Assembly: GCA_964019425.1 (NCBI GenBank)
Contig: OZ025858.1
Coordinates: 372,001-436,000, forward strand
Direction of reading: 5' to 3'
DNA from: Flectonema sp. DT1601
Taxonomy: Eukaryota; Euglenozoa; Diplonemea; Diplonemida; Diplonemidae
Length of the DNA stretch: 64,000 nt
The notes under the pieces are model-generated. The model was given only the letters and a program-made list of their open reading frames with translations, was not told the DNA's origin and did no database searches. Shown one piece after another: positions 30,066 to 40,900 of the stretch. The position numbers were made by a program, and so were the translations under genes. Within the stretch, counting starts at the first letter, position 1. Each line of letters opens with the position of its first letter.

Positions 30066-31889
30066 ATGGCTGGTAAGAAAGCAATGCGTCCGCAAGATAG
30101 AAGGGCAGCGGAAAGGAGAGAAAGAGAAAGGAAAGAGGCGAAGATGATGAGGGAACAAGCCAGAAATGAGATCCGGGAAGAAGAAGAGGGGTCTCAGCAG
30201 GAGATAGAGTCCCAGCAACAGGAAGAAATGGAGATGGACTCTCCAGAAGTGCCAGAAGGAATCTCAGTAGAGGTGACCGCAGTAGGACCTCCAGCAGCAT
30301 TTCAAGCAAGCCCTCAAAACAAGGAGGCAATTCAAATAAGCCCTCAAAACAAAGAGGCAATTCAAATAAGCCCTCAAAACATAGAGGCACAAGGAAGTGT
30401 TTTAAAAACAAAACAAAGCCCTCCATCAAATGAGGCACCCCAATCAAGCCCTCAAATCAAAGAGGCACAAAGAAGATCGACGGTGATGATGAATGGACCA
30501 CCACCAAAGTTTAACAAGGAGCATTTTAAATGCAAAATACTCCAGCCAACTGATGACCTCAACAGCAAGACCAACGGCATTATACTTGCATTATCTCAAC
30601 AAGGAAGAAACCTGGACGAAGACTACTTCGAAAAGGCTAGCAAAACGCAACAACTGACGATAGTGTTCACACGACCACCTCCAAAACGTGCCCTACAACA
30701 CGCAACTGACTGCAGTCAGATTCAGACGCCAGTCCAATTCGATGGACAATTAAAAATTAGAAGCTGGTGGTTCGTTACAATGTCAGGCACGACCCACAGA
30801 CCAACATTGACCATCGCCAAAAAGGTCAACCCACCGGAGACACATGAACTGATAGCCTGGATGACAAAGAAGGACATCTCCAAGGCGCAGGTGGAAAGCC
30901 CCTCAGCAGTAACAGCCATGATAAAAGCGGTTGTTGCACAACACGGAAGGGTGGATCAAAGATCGTACAGATCAGTGGAGGGAGACTTTGCGGAGTTAAC
31001 AATCCTGCCAACGGATGTAGACTCAGCAGTAAAGTTACTGAAGAACTCGGGAACAGACAAGGTCTACTTCCGAATCAAACAAACGCTGGGACAGTCAGCA
31101 ACCAAGTACAGTACCGTGTGGCTGGACCGCAAGACGACGAATGATGAGGCAGTTGGCATTCTGAAAGCCCAACAAGACCTCTGTTACGGACTCACCATCA
31201 GCCACGGCAAAATAGGGTTGAGAGTGATTAAAACAAAGGACGTCGACAAAGTAAGGAAGGGAGCTGGGAAGTACGCCAGCACTGTATACGGCGAAGGGCT
31301 ACACCGTCTCAGCGGAGCGCCTTACAGCTGGGGCAACAGGCTCCAGAATATTCTATCGCAGTTGGGACTGAGGTCTAAATTTGTAAGGATGGATCGGGGT
31401 GACTTCATCATCGCGTTGGACAAGAAGCCGGAAACGAAACTTGTCCAATGTGGTGAGGTAGTCATCCTAATTGAAAAATTAGAAAGTGTGGAAGTGGAAG
31501 TGAAGAAACCCGTCGTTGTGAAATACCGCGAGGCCAAGACTTCGTATGCAGCCGCAGTCAAAAAGACGTTACCGACTCCGAAAAATCCAACAACTGAAGT
31601 ACAAAACTCTGAGAGCAGTGTTAAGGAACTCAGAGAAAAGACTGACAACATGATGGCACAACTTAAGAATGATGTTACAGATCTGCAGAAAAGATTAGAG
31701 GAGGGACTCTACAATCTAACGAAGGTGGTCGCAACCCTGACGGAGGCCGCTAATAAAAACGAAAAGAACTATAACAACATGGCCATAGCCATCACAAGTC
31801 TGGTAGAATCGGTGAAGCGGATGGAAGCCACTATTGGTCTCGGTCGAACAACAAGTACGAATAGAAACAACAACACTGGCCAATCATGA
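30066..31889 (+). CDS. LINE-A ORF1 (A1), RNA-binding-like protein
   Basis: 607 residues from the first ATG, 11 nt into the element. Residues about 8-45 are strongly basic/charged (RRAAERRERERKEAKMMREQ), probably helical and nucleic-acid binding. An acidic Gln/Glu stretch follows, then a short tandem repeat of SPQNKEAIQI (about 75-105). The middle (about 150-480) is a globular region without zinc knuckles that I cannot place; by position it should be the RNA-binding core of an ORF1p. Residues about 510-590 look like a coiled coil ending in Asn/Thr-rich sequence. The stop overlaps the ORF2 start (ATGA), a termination-reinitiation arrangement. The same design in A2, with many substitutions but no breaks, shows selection for coding. 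Confidence 0.85.
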   Translation: MAGKKAMRPQDRRAAERRERERKEAKMMREQARNEIREEEEGSQQEIESQQQEEMEMDSPEVPEGISVEVTAVGPPAAFQASPQNKEAIQISPQNKEAIQISPQNIEAQGSVLKTKQSPPSNEAPQSSPQIKEAQRRSTVMMNGPPPKFNKEHFKCKILQPTDDLNSKTNGIILALSQQGRNLDEDYFEKASKTQQLTIVFTRPPPKRALQHATDCSQIQTPVQFDGQLKIRSWWFVTMSGTTHRPTLTIAKKVNPPETHELIAWMTKKDISKAQVESPSAVTAMIKAVVAQHGRVDQRSYRSVEGDFAELTILPTDVDSAVKLLKNSGTDKVYFRIKQTLGQSATKYSTVWLDRKTTNDEAVGILKAQQDLCYGLTISHGKIGLRVIKTKDVDKVRKGAGKYASTVYGEGLHRLSGAPYSWGNRLQNILSQLGLRSKFVRMDRGDFIIALDKKPETKLVQCGEVVILIEKLESVEVEVKKPVVVKYREAKTSYAAAVKKTLPTPKNPTTEVQNSESSVKELREKTDNMMAQLKNDVTDLQKRLEEGLYNLTKVVATLTEAANKNEKNYNNMAIAITSLVESVKRMEATIGLGRTTSTNRNNNTGQS

Positions 31890-34800
31890 TTGTGATTTGG
31901 TCAAATAACATTCGCTCAGTTCTGAAACCAGAAAACTACTTCAAACTGAATTGGGCTCTCAAAGAAGAAAAACCTGAAATAATACTACTACAAGAAACAT
32001 GGTTAACCGATGACAAGCCCTTCTCTGTTGACGGGTACAAAACTTACAGAAGAGACAGCACCACCAAGATGGGACATCGTGGGCTCATTACATTGGTAAG
32101 GAATGATCTTAAAAATGCGATTACTAAACTCAACGACATCTCATTTGACCAAACTGAGATACTATCAGTAGAATTACAGTCTAATCCACCTCTTATAATA
32201 CATAATGTTTACCACCCGCCTGAAATCAAGGCAACAACCTGGAAGATTAAATCAGAACTCGGCACATTAATTGCAGGTGATATAAATGGACACCATCCGA
32301 CATGGTCTAATGGAAATAAGAACACTACTGGTATAAGCTTCTATAATTGGTCACTGGAAGCTGCGATGAAAGTTATTAACAACCCTCAACAACACACGAG
32401 ACCGCTAAGCCTGACATCCCCAGACATTGTAGCCTTGGACAACACGATGGAAGCAGAAGTTAAAATTATGAGAGGGTGGGGTAGCGACCATCAGCCACTC
32501 AAAATAATCATCGAAGAAATAAAGACTCAAGAGCAACATCAGAAAACTTACAATTGGAAATGGAAATGGCACTGTGCCGACTGGGAATACTACAGAAGAA
32601 TATTGCAAGCTGCAGCACCCAAGCTGGAACATATAAAAACAGTCCAAAAACTGGGAGCAAGAATAAACAATGAAATATTAAAGGCAGCGGGAAGGGCCAT
32701 ACCAGGATATAACAAAGAAGTAGGAGGTGCCTTCACAGTGAGGGACCCTGAACTTGAGGAGTTAATGACTGAGACGGATCCGGATAAAACAACTACGGAT
32801 GCTATAGCAGAAGGAATCCGAAAGGTAAAACAGAACATTATCGAATGTGATATGTCGGGAAAAGATTATCGGTGGGCCTTTCGGAAAGTCAAACAGCTAG
32901 AAGGTAGAACGATTGATCATACGATCAGTAACATAACACACAAAGGGAGGGAATTAACTGATTCACAGGAAATAGCAAATGCTTTTACTGAAACGTACGC
33001 AAACCAATTCCCGAAAGATGGGGAAATGGAGACAATTTCGGAACGACCGGATGAAAATGATGAGGAATTTGGGATGTCGGAACTGGTGAGACAGCTCACA
33101 AAAACGAAGGAAAAGAAAGCACCGGGACCCGACAAGATCTGGAATTCTATGATCAAACAACTGCCGGAAGCCTTTCTCAAACAACTGTTGCGACTGTTTA
33201 ACCTGTCATGGCAACGATCAGCTGTACCAAGGTGCTGGAAAAGCGGTATGGTCATACCCATATTAAAACCAGATAAGGACAAAAAGCAAGTTCTTTCTTA
33301 TAGACCGATAACACTCACCTCTTCTATTGCGAAGCTCTTTGAGAGGATGATCGTTGAACGCATGCATCATTTATTAAATAAGACGATGAACCCAAGACAG
33401 GCGGCCTACAAACGCGGACGAGATGCTACAGAAAACCTATGCATCGTAACTGACCGGCTTCTCAGTGCCAGGGACAGGGGAAAGGAAGCAATACTAATCA
33501 CCTTTGATCTACAAAAGGCATTTGACGCGGTACAGCCAAAAACTCTTATGGACAAGATGATGACCGCAGGGTTACCAACAAGGTATCTGAGGTGGGTACA
33601 AAACTATCTGACCGGAAGAAAAATCACAACGAGGGTGAACGGAACAAAAGGTAATTTCCAAAACATACAAGTGGGTGTACCACAAGGAAGCGTGCTGGGC
33701 CCCCAGCTCTTTTCGATATTTATAAACGATTTAATAGAGAAACTGGAGAAGTTTGAGCCAACCGTCTTTGCTGATGATGTTGGGATAGTTATCGCATCCG
33801 ATACCATCAACCGTCTGGAGGATCGAGTCAATGAAGCGGTACGAATCTTTGAGGAATGGGCATTAGACTCCCAAATAAAAATTAATAAGAACCCTGGCAA
33901 AACTGAATACATTCATGTGAAGCCGAACAGAACGCAGGACAAGTCCCCAGTTGTGGTGTACTCTGAAGAGCATACTTTTAAATATGTTGTGGCCACAGCA
34001 GAACAGATAAGAAACCTTGTGAAAGACGATGGCACAACAACAGTAGAAAAGAAGGAAGACTATGCTGTCACTCACTTGTACGTGGTGCCGCCACATAGAA
34101 TAAAGACAAAGCTGCCGAACAAACCAACAGTAATAAAAACACTAAAGATGAATGCTCAGCGCTTCCCCCAACTAAAGAAAGTTCACAATCGGGGGGAAAT
34201 AGATAAGATGTTGGAAACAGTGGGGCCAGGACTTCACGGATTCGCACTTGCAACTGGACGGAAAGTACATAAGACGAAAGTTGTAAGATACCTGGGAGTA
34301 CACTATGACGAGAACCTGACATTCGAGTCACAGATGGGGAAAATGATGATAGCTGCATCCAGAGGTCTTGGCTTACTGACTAGACTTACCCGGATAGGCT
34401 GTAGGAAGAGAACGCTGATTAGCATCCTAGTGACGGTGGTCCTAGCACGGATCCTTTATGGTGTTGAGAGCTTTGCTTGGGTACTAACAAGCAACTTTCT
34501 CCAGCAACTGGAATTAATTATAAACAGAACAGTGAGGCTGGTCACTGGATGCCTGCGGAGCACAGAATTAACAAGACTGTACGAAGAGGCAGACACTCCA
34601 CGACTAAAGGAACACATCCAATACAAGATGTGCAGAACATATGAACGATTCAAGCTCAGTCCACACCTACCAGCACATGAACTGACAAAAACAAAAAGAA
34701 TGGAAGAGAACCCACCAAAAACGATATGGGGATGGACTGTCTGGAATTACTATGTATCTGGGATCCCTGGTCTTGACATAAACAGAAGTATCATAAGCCA

Positions 34801-35806
34801 AGAAGTAAATCCGGAGCACTACACGCTACCACCGTGGAAAGAAACTAATGCGATGAAGTTCACTTACCCAGGTGACAAAGACGAGGCGAAACGGAGTGAA
34901 GCAGACTTACCTGCTCAAGACACGAGAGTTTACACGGATGGGTCGATAAGACACAAGTCTAAGACCTACATGACGAATGCAGCTGCTGCTGTGGTTATAG
35001 TAGACAAAGGCAAGACGTGTCTACTTGGATACAAAATACCGGTGGCGGGTTCCTCCTACAGGACTGAACAGATCGCTGTAAAATTGGCGATGGAGAATCT
35101 TGTTCAGGCAGCGAAGGAGGAACAAGAATGTCCAACAGCAACGACGCACCTGTTGACTGATTCGATGTCAGTTATGCAGGCATTGGAACAAGGACCATAT
35201 AAACAAAGGTCCCCAATGAATAAAGACATCTGGAAGTTAGCTATGAAGCTAGAGAGGAAGGGTGTTCAAATTAACGTACAATATGTGCCAGCGCACAGAA
35301 ATGTACGATACAATGAAGTAGCAGACCAGCTTGCGAAGTATGCAGCAGGCCTGAAGGATGATCCACCTTATAAGGATGTAATTATTAAACAACTACCCGC
35401 TCAACTTGATATGGGAACGATGATGACCTTCCACAAGCGGAGAAAACGGGAGAACTGGTTAGGGCCAGGAGAGGTAAGGCACCCTCCATACATTGATGAG
35501 CTCACCAGACCGGAAGAAGTGATCATGTCACGCTTTAGAGTGGGACACTGCAGATCCTTGAAACTCAAGGGACAAAATGAGAAATGCATCTTCTGTAAAG
35601 ATGCAAGGGCAACACCACATCATGTGGCCTTATTATGTGAACATTGGTGCGTGGAATTCTTAAGAGACAAGTACATCGATCCTATGATAAACGAAGAAGG
35701 AGAAGAACCATGTTCTCTAGAAGACTGTTACTTACCGAATAACCAACGAAGGATGTTAAGCTTTGTCACTGCCCTGGACGAACTAGCAGTACTAACAGGA
35801 AGGTAA
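31886..35806 (+). CDS. LINE-A ORF2 (A1): APE endonuclease, reverse transcriptase, RNase H, CCHC
   Basis: 1,306 residues. An apurinic-type endonuclease lies at about 1-215 (SNNIRS, LLQETWL, GDINGHHPTWSN, WGSDHQPL). The reverse transcriptase is at about 400-700 (KAPGPDKIWNS, ITFDLQKAFDAV, GVPQGSVLGPQLFSIFINDL, FADDVGIV). An insert of about 130 residues sits in the thumb between KTEYIHVKP and VVRYLGVHYDE, where relatives have about 30. RNase H is at about 1010-1150 (VYTDGS, TEQIAVKLAMENL, LLTDSMS, VADQLAK), with all four acidic positions present. A C-terminal CCHC is at about 1234 (CIFCKDARATPHHVALLC). The enzyme copies its RNA at a nicked target. Intact. Confidence 0.95.
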   Translation: MIVIWSNNIRSVLKPENYFKLNWALKEEKPEIILLQETWLTDDKPFSVDGYKTYRRDSTTKMGHRGLITLVRNDLKNAITKLNDISFDQTEILSVELQSNPPLIIHNVYHPPEIKATTWKIKSELGTLIAGDINGHHPTWSNGNKNTTGISFYNWSLEAAMKVINNPQQHTRPLSLTSPDIVALDNTMEAEVKIMRGWGSDHQPLKIIIEEIKTQEQHQKTYNWKWKWHCADWEYYRRILQAAAPKLEHIKTVQKLGARINNEILKAAGRAIPGYNKEVGGAFTVRDPELEELMTETDPDKTTTDAIAEGIRKVKQNIIECDMSGKDYRWAFRKVKQLEGRTIDHTISNITHKGRELTDSQEIANAFTETYANQFPKDGEMETISERPDENDEEFGMSELVRQLTKTKEKKAPGPDKIWNSMIKQLPEAFLKQLLRLFNLSWQRSAVPRCWKSGMVIPILKPDKDKKQVLSYRPITLTSSIAKLFERMIVERMHHLLNKTMNPRQAAYKRGRDATENLCIVTDRLLSARDRGKEAILITFDLQKAFDAVQPKTLMDKMMTAGLPTRYLRWVQNYLTGRKITTRVNGTKGNFQNIQVGVPQGSVLGPQLFSIFINDLIEKLEKFEPTVFADDVGIVIASDTINRLEDRVNEAVRIFEEWALDSQIKINKNPGKTEYIHVKPNRTQDKSPVVVYSEEHTFKYVVATAEQIRNLVKDDGTTTVEKKEDYAVTHLYVVPPHRIKTKLPNKPTVIKTLKMNAQRFPQLKKVHNRGEIDKMLETVGPGLHGFALATGRKVHKTKVVRYLGVHYDENLTFESQMGKMMIAASRGLGLLTRLTRIGCRKRTLISILVTVVLARILYGVESFAWVLTSNFLQQLELIINRTVRLVTGCLRSTELTRLYEEADTPRLKEHIQYKMCRTYERFKLSPHLPAHELTKTKRMEENPPKTIWGWTVWNYYVSGIPGLDINRSIISQEVNPEHYTLPPWKETNAMKFTYPGDKDEAKRSEADLPAQDTRVYTDGSIRHKSKTYMTNAAAAVVIVDKGKTCLLGYKIPVAGSSYRTEQIAVKLAMENLVQAAKEEQECPTATTHLLTDSMSVMQALEQGPYKQRSPMNKDIWKLAMKLERKGVQINVQYVPAHRNVRYNEVADQLAKYAAGLKDDPPYKDVIIKQLPAQLDMGTMMTFHKRRKRENWLGPGEVRHPPYIDELTRPEEVIMSRFRVGHCRSLKLKGQNEKCIFCKDARATPHHVALLCEHWCVEFLRDKYIDPMINEEGEEPCSLEDCYLPNNQRRMLSFVTALDELAVLTGR

Positions 35807-36108
35807 TCTTATAATCGACAAATGTCAAGATCAAGACCGCAGCCTACAAGACTAGGAAGTACCGATGGCAATTTAGCAACACATCCGAAGACGTCCAAGT
35901 GGACAATTTACTCTGAAGTATTAGTTTTAAGTTATCAAAACAAAGAAAGGAGATACGAAGCCTACGGGATCCCCACCCCCAACCCCCAAAACAAAGAAAG
36001 TAAGAAAGAAAGAAAGAAAAAGAACAACCGCGCCTAACAGCGCAATCAGCATCACAGACTCACGGGTCGTGGTGCACACAAAAAAAAAAAAAAAAAAAAA
36101 AAATGGCC

Positions 36109-36118
36109 TACTAATCAC
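36109..36118 (+). mobile_element. LINE-A copy A3, 10-bp 5' stub
   Basis: TACTAATCAC equals the A1 sequence at 33,492-33,501, which directly precedes CCTTTGATCT. The same sequence continues at 42,143 after copy A2. A2 therefore inserted 10 bp inside the 5'-truncated A3. Confidence 0.85.
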
Positions 36119-36131
36119 AAAAAAAAATAAA

Positions 36132-37943
36132 ATGGCTGGTAAGAAAGCAATGCGTCCGCAAGATAGAAGGGCAGCGGAAAGGAGAGAAAGAGAAAGGAAA
36201 GAGGCGAAGATGATGAGGGAACAAGCCAGAAATGAGATCCGGGAAGAAGAAGAGGGGTCTCAGCAGGAGATAGAGTCCCAGCAACAGGAAGAAATGGAGA
36301 TGGACTCTCCAGAAGTGCCAGAAGGAATCTCAGTAGAAGTGATTGCAGTAGGACCTCCAGCAGCATTTCAAGCAAGCCCTCAAAACAAGGAGGCAACTCA
36401 AACAAAGACAAGCCCTCAAAACAAAGAGGCAATTCAAATAAGCCCTCAAAATATCGAGGCACAAGGAAGCGTTACATCACAATCAAATCAAAGCCCTCAA
36501 ATCAAAGAGGCACAAAGAAGATCAACGGTGATTATGACTGGACCACCACCGAAACTCAACAAGGAGCATTTTAATTGCAAAATTCTCCAGCCAACTGATG
36601 ACCTCAACAGCAAGACCAATGGAATTATACTTTCATTGGCTCAACAAGGAAGAAGCCTGGACGAACAATACTTCGAAAAGGCCAGCAAAACGAAGCAACT
36701 GACGATGGTGTTCACACGGCCACCTCCAAAACGTGCCCTACAACACGCAACTGACTGCAGTCAGATACAAACGCCGGTCCAATTTGATGGACAATTAAGA
36801 ATAAGAAGCTGGTGGTTCGTTGCTTTGTCTGGCACGATACATCGACCTACTCTAATAATCGCCAAGAAGATAAACCCACCTGTGACCCACGAATTAATTG
36901 CGTGGATAACAACTAAAGAGTTGACCAAGTCACAGGTCCAAAACCCAGCAGCTGTAACAGCAATTGTCAAAGCTGTTGTGGCACAACACGGAAGAGTCGA
37001 TCAACGCTCCTACAGATACGTTGGCAAAGACTTCGTAGAACTCACTGTTCTCCCAAACGACGTGGAAGCAGCTGTCGCATTACTAAAAAACTCCGGTATA
37101 GGAAATGTTTATTTCCGGATTAAATCAGTGGCGGGACAGACACCCACTCAATACACCACAGTGTGGCTGGACCGCAAGACAACAAACGAGGAGGCAGTTG
37201 GCATACTTAAAGCCCAACATGACCTCTGCCATGGACTCACCATCATTCATGGCAAGATTGGATTGAGGGTGGTTTATCAAAAGGATGTAGACAAGGTGAG
37301 AAAGGGTGCTGGTAAATATGCATCCACAGTATTTGGTGAAGGGCTCCACCGTCTCAGTGGAGCACCATACAGCTGGGGCAACAGACTTCGGAACATCCTA
37401 TTGGAGATAGGACTGAAGTCGAAGTTTATAAGGATGGATAGAGGTGACTTTATCATCGCACTGGACAAGAAACCAGAATCAAGGTTTGTACAGTGTGGGG
37501 ATTTTGTCATCCTCATTGAAAAATTAGAAACAGAAGTGAAGTCGAAGGAAACTGCGAAACCCGTTGTAGTAAAATACCGTGAGGCTAAGACATCGTACGC
37601 AGCCGCGGTCAAGAAGACACTCCCAACAACGAAGAAATCAACGGCCGAAGTTCAGGTTGTAGAAAACAACGTCAACAGCCTGAGAGAGAAAACGAACGAG
37701 ACAATCGAACGTCTCCAGAAAGAAGTGAAGGACATGCAAGTTCGACTTGATGAAGGCATGGCACAGATAACCGGGATTGTAGAAACCCTGGTGCAAACTA
37801 CGAAAAAGAACGAAGCAGCCAACAACAACATGGCGACAGCCATCACTTCGTTGATAGAAGCTGTCAAGAGGATTGAGAACAATCTTGGTATGAACAAGAT
37901 TACTACAAGTGCGACCAACAGGAACAACACTGGCCAATCATGA
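36132..37943 (+). CDS. LINE-A ORF1 (A2)
   Basis: 603 residues from the ATG of MAGKKAMRPQ; sequence in frame upstream of it is the poly(A) of A1 and is not coding. Same order of regions as A1 ORF1: basic N-terminus, acidic Gln-rich part, SPQNKEA repeats (different number), conserved core (about 145-480), C-terminal coiled coil. The first 90 codons are nearly identical to A1 while the core is diverged, which suggests gene conversion or recombination at the 5' end. The stop overlaps the ORF2 start as ATGA. Confidence 0.85.
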   Translation: MAGKKAMRPQDRRAAERRERERKEAKMMREQARNEIREEEEGSQQEIESQQQEEMEMDSPEVPEGISVEVIAVGPPAAFQASPQNKEATQTKTSPQNKEAIQISPQNIEAQGSVTSQSNQSPQIKEAQRRSTVIMTGPPPKLNKEHFNCKILQPTDDLNSKTNGIILSLAQQGRSLDEQYFEKASKTKQLTMVFTRPPPKRALQHATDCSQIQTPVQFDGQLRIRSWWFVALSGTIHRPTLIIAKKINPPVTHELIAWITTKELTKSQVQNPAAVTAIVKAVVAQHGRVDQRSYRYVGKDFVELTVLPNDVEAAVALLKNSGIGNVYFRIKSVAGQTPTQYTTVWLDRKTTNEEAVGILKAQHDLCHGLTIIHGKIGLRVVYQKDVDKVRKGAGKYASTVFGEGLHRLSGAPYSWGNRLRNILLEIGLKSKFIRMDRGDFIIALDKKPESRFVQCGDFVILIEKLETEVKSKETAKPVVVKYREAKTSYAAAVKKTLPTTKKSTAEVQVVENNVNSLREKTNETIERLQKEVKDMQVRLDEGMAQITGIVETLVQTTKKNEAANNNMATAITSLIEAVKRIENNLGMNKITTSATNRNNTGQS

Positions 37944-40900
37944 TTGTGATTTGGTCAAACAACATTCGCTCAGTTTTGAAACCAGAAAATTACTTTCGAT
38001 TGAACTGGGCCCTGAAAGAAGAAAAGCCTGAAGTAGTACTACTGCAGGAAACGTGGTTATCAAAAGAAAAACACTTCGCTATTGAAGGGTATGCAATCCA
38101 CAGGCGAGACAGCACCATCAAGTCAGGTCATCGAGGACTCGTCACTCTGGTCAGAAATGATTTAAATAAGATAATATTAAAACACCCCGACATCTCACAT
38201 GACCAAACTGAGATATTAACAGTAGTACTTCAATCTAATCCGCCATTGACAATTCACAATGTTTACCACCCGCCTGAAATCAAGGCAACAACCTGGAAGT
38301 TTATACCAGAGCCCGGCACATTGATTGCGGGTGACATTAATGGACACCATTCAACTTGGTCAAATGGAAATACGAACACCACTGGTAACAGCTTCTACGA
38401 TTGGTCACTAGAAGCAACAATTAAAATTCTAAACAAACCTCAACAACACACAAGACCACAAAGCTCAGCTTCTCCGGATGTAATTGCATTAGATATTTCT
38501 TTGGATGCACAAATCGAACTCATGAAGGGATGGGGCAGCGATCACCTGCCACTCAAACTGACAATCGAAGATATCAAAACAGATGAATATTCAAAAGAGA
38601 GTTCTGGAACATGGAAATGGAAGTGGCATTGTGCCGATTGGAATTATTATAAAATATTGTTGGAAAGGGCAGCGCCCAAATTAGAAAGAATTAAGAATGT
38701 GCAGAAACTTGCTAATAGGATCAACAACGAGATTCTGAGAGCAGCGAGAAGGGCCATCCCAGGCTACAACAAGAAGTCAAGTAGTACCTTCGCTGTGAGG
38801 GATTCAGAATTGGAAGATTTAATGGCAGAGACTGACCCTGATAAGACAGACTCAGAAGCAATTGAAAGAGGTATCAACATGATCAAACAGAAGATCATTG
38901 AGTGCGACATGACTGGAATGGACTACCGATGGGCCTTTAGAAAAGTTAAACAACTGGAAGGTAGAATGATGGACCATTCAATTACTAAGATTGTCGACGG
39001 TGAGAAGGAATTAACCGACTCGCGGGAGATGGCAGATGTCTTCACCAAAACATACGCAGACCAATTCAAATTCGAAGACGGTGAACCAACCTTACAAGGA
39101 ATACCTGATGATAACTCGGTGGAATTTGGAATGCCTGAACTGGAACGACAAATTTCAAAAACAAAGGAGAAGAAGGCACCTGGACCTGACCACATCTGGA
39201 ACTCGATGTTAAAACAACTTCCAAAAGCTTTCCTCGAGCAACTACTAAGACTATTCAACCTCTCATGGCAACGATCAGCAGTACCCAGGTGCTGGAAAAG
39301 TGGAATGGTAATACCCATACTGAAACCTGATAAAGACAAGAAACAAGTCTTATCGTACAGACCGATAGCACTAACCTCGACCGTCTCGAAACTCTTTGAA
39401 AGAATGGTCGTAGAACGGATGCACCACCTGTTGAAAGACAGAATGAATCCGAGGCAAGCAGCCTACAAACGAGGACGGGATTCCATTGAAAATCTCTGTA
39501 TAGTTACAGACAAACTCAAAAGTGCCAAGGCAATGGGAGAAGAAGCGATATTAATCACCTTCGACCTACAAAAAGCCTTCGATGCAGTTCAACCGGCAAC
39601 TCTTCTAAATAAGATGTCCAAAATAGGACTACCAACGAAATATCTACGGTGGGTTCAAAACTACTTGACTAGTAGGAAGATTTCAACAAGGGTGAATGGA
39701 GTGAAGGGAGCATTCCGGAACATTCGAGTAGGAGTGCCACAAGGAAGCGTGCTGGGACCCCAGTTATTCTCTATCTTCATAAATGATTTGATAGATAAAC
39801 TAGAGATGTACGAACCGACTGTCTTTGCAGATGATGTTGGAATAGTAATAACCGCAGGCACTGTCAGCTGTTTAGAAAACAAGGTTAACAACGCAGTCAA
39901 AATATTTGAAAGGTGGGCACTTGACTCACACATCAAAATCAATAAGAACCCTGGCAAGACGGAATACATTCACGTGAGGCCAAGTGGAACTCATGACAAG
40001 TCCCCAGTAGTAGTATACTCTGAAGAACACACATTTAAATATGTGGTGGCCACGGCAGAACAAATGAGTAACCTTGTGAAGGATGATAACTCAACAACTG
40101 TAGTTTCAAAAGAAGAATTCGCCATCACTCACCTGTATGTCGTTCCAAAACATAAGATCAAAGTCAAGCTACCGAACAAACCGGCGGTACTGAAAACAAT
40201 GAAGATGAGTGCCCGCTTCCCACAACTGAAGAAAGTCCACAACAAGGCAGAAATAGATAAGATGCTGGAAAGAGTGGGACCCGGATTACACGGATTTGCC
40301 TATGCGGTTGGACGAAAAGTTCACAAGACGAATACCGTGCGGTATCTAGGCGTACATTATGACGAGAAGTTAACCTTTAAGTCGCAAATTCAAAAGATGA
40401 TGACAGCTGCTTCCAAGGGTCTAGGCTTGTTGGTTAGACTCACCAGGATAGGCTGCAGAAAGAGGACACTCATCAGTATACTGGTGACGGTGGTGTTAGC
40501 AAGGGTGCTTTATGGTGTTGAAAGCTTTGCTTGGATGCTACCAAAAGAGTGCTTCGAACAACTGGAATTACTGGTAAACAGGGCAGTGAGGCTGGTAACT
40601 GGATGTCTGCGGAGCACCAAACTACAGAGACTTTACAAAGAAGCCGACACGCCAAGACTGAAGGAACACATCCAGTATAAGATGTGTAGAACCTATGAAC
40701 GTTTCAAATTAAGTCCGTTCCTACCGACTCGCAAGCTGACGAGAACAGGGAGTTCAGAATTATTTCAAAAATCGAAATGGGGATGGAATGTCTGGATAGA
40801 CTATGTCTCTGGTGTCCCTGGCCTTGACAACTACCGGAGCATTACCAACCTGGAAGTGAACCCAGAACACTACACTGTCCCTCCATGGAAAAGTACTAAT

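Larger units (their letters stand above)
30055..36102 (+). mobile_element. LINE-A copy A1, full length
   Basis: Non-LTR retrotransposon of the APE/RNase H (I/ingi/Jockey-like) group, 6.05 kb, with a poly(A) tail at about 36,080-36,102. The target-site duplication ATGGCCTA is at 30,047-30,054 and 36,103-36,110. The 5' UTR is only about 11 nt, A-rich. Both ORFs are open. The 3' UTR (35,807-36,080) ends in a conserved CACGGGTCGTGGTGCACA. It is potentially active and is about 99% identical by eye to copy A3 over the shared 3' half. Confidence 0.95.

Noticed and set aside
36069-36131. Longer starts for LINE-A2 ORF1, and similar extensions at 42,099 and 44,710
   Set aside because: These use a non-ATG codon in the preceding element's tail and read through poly(A) as poly-Lys.
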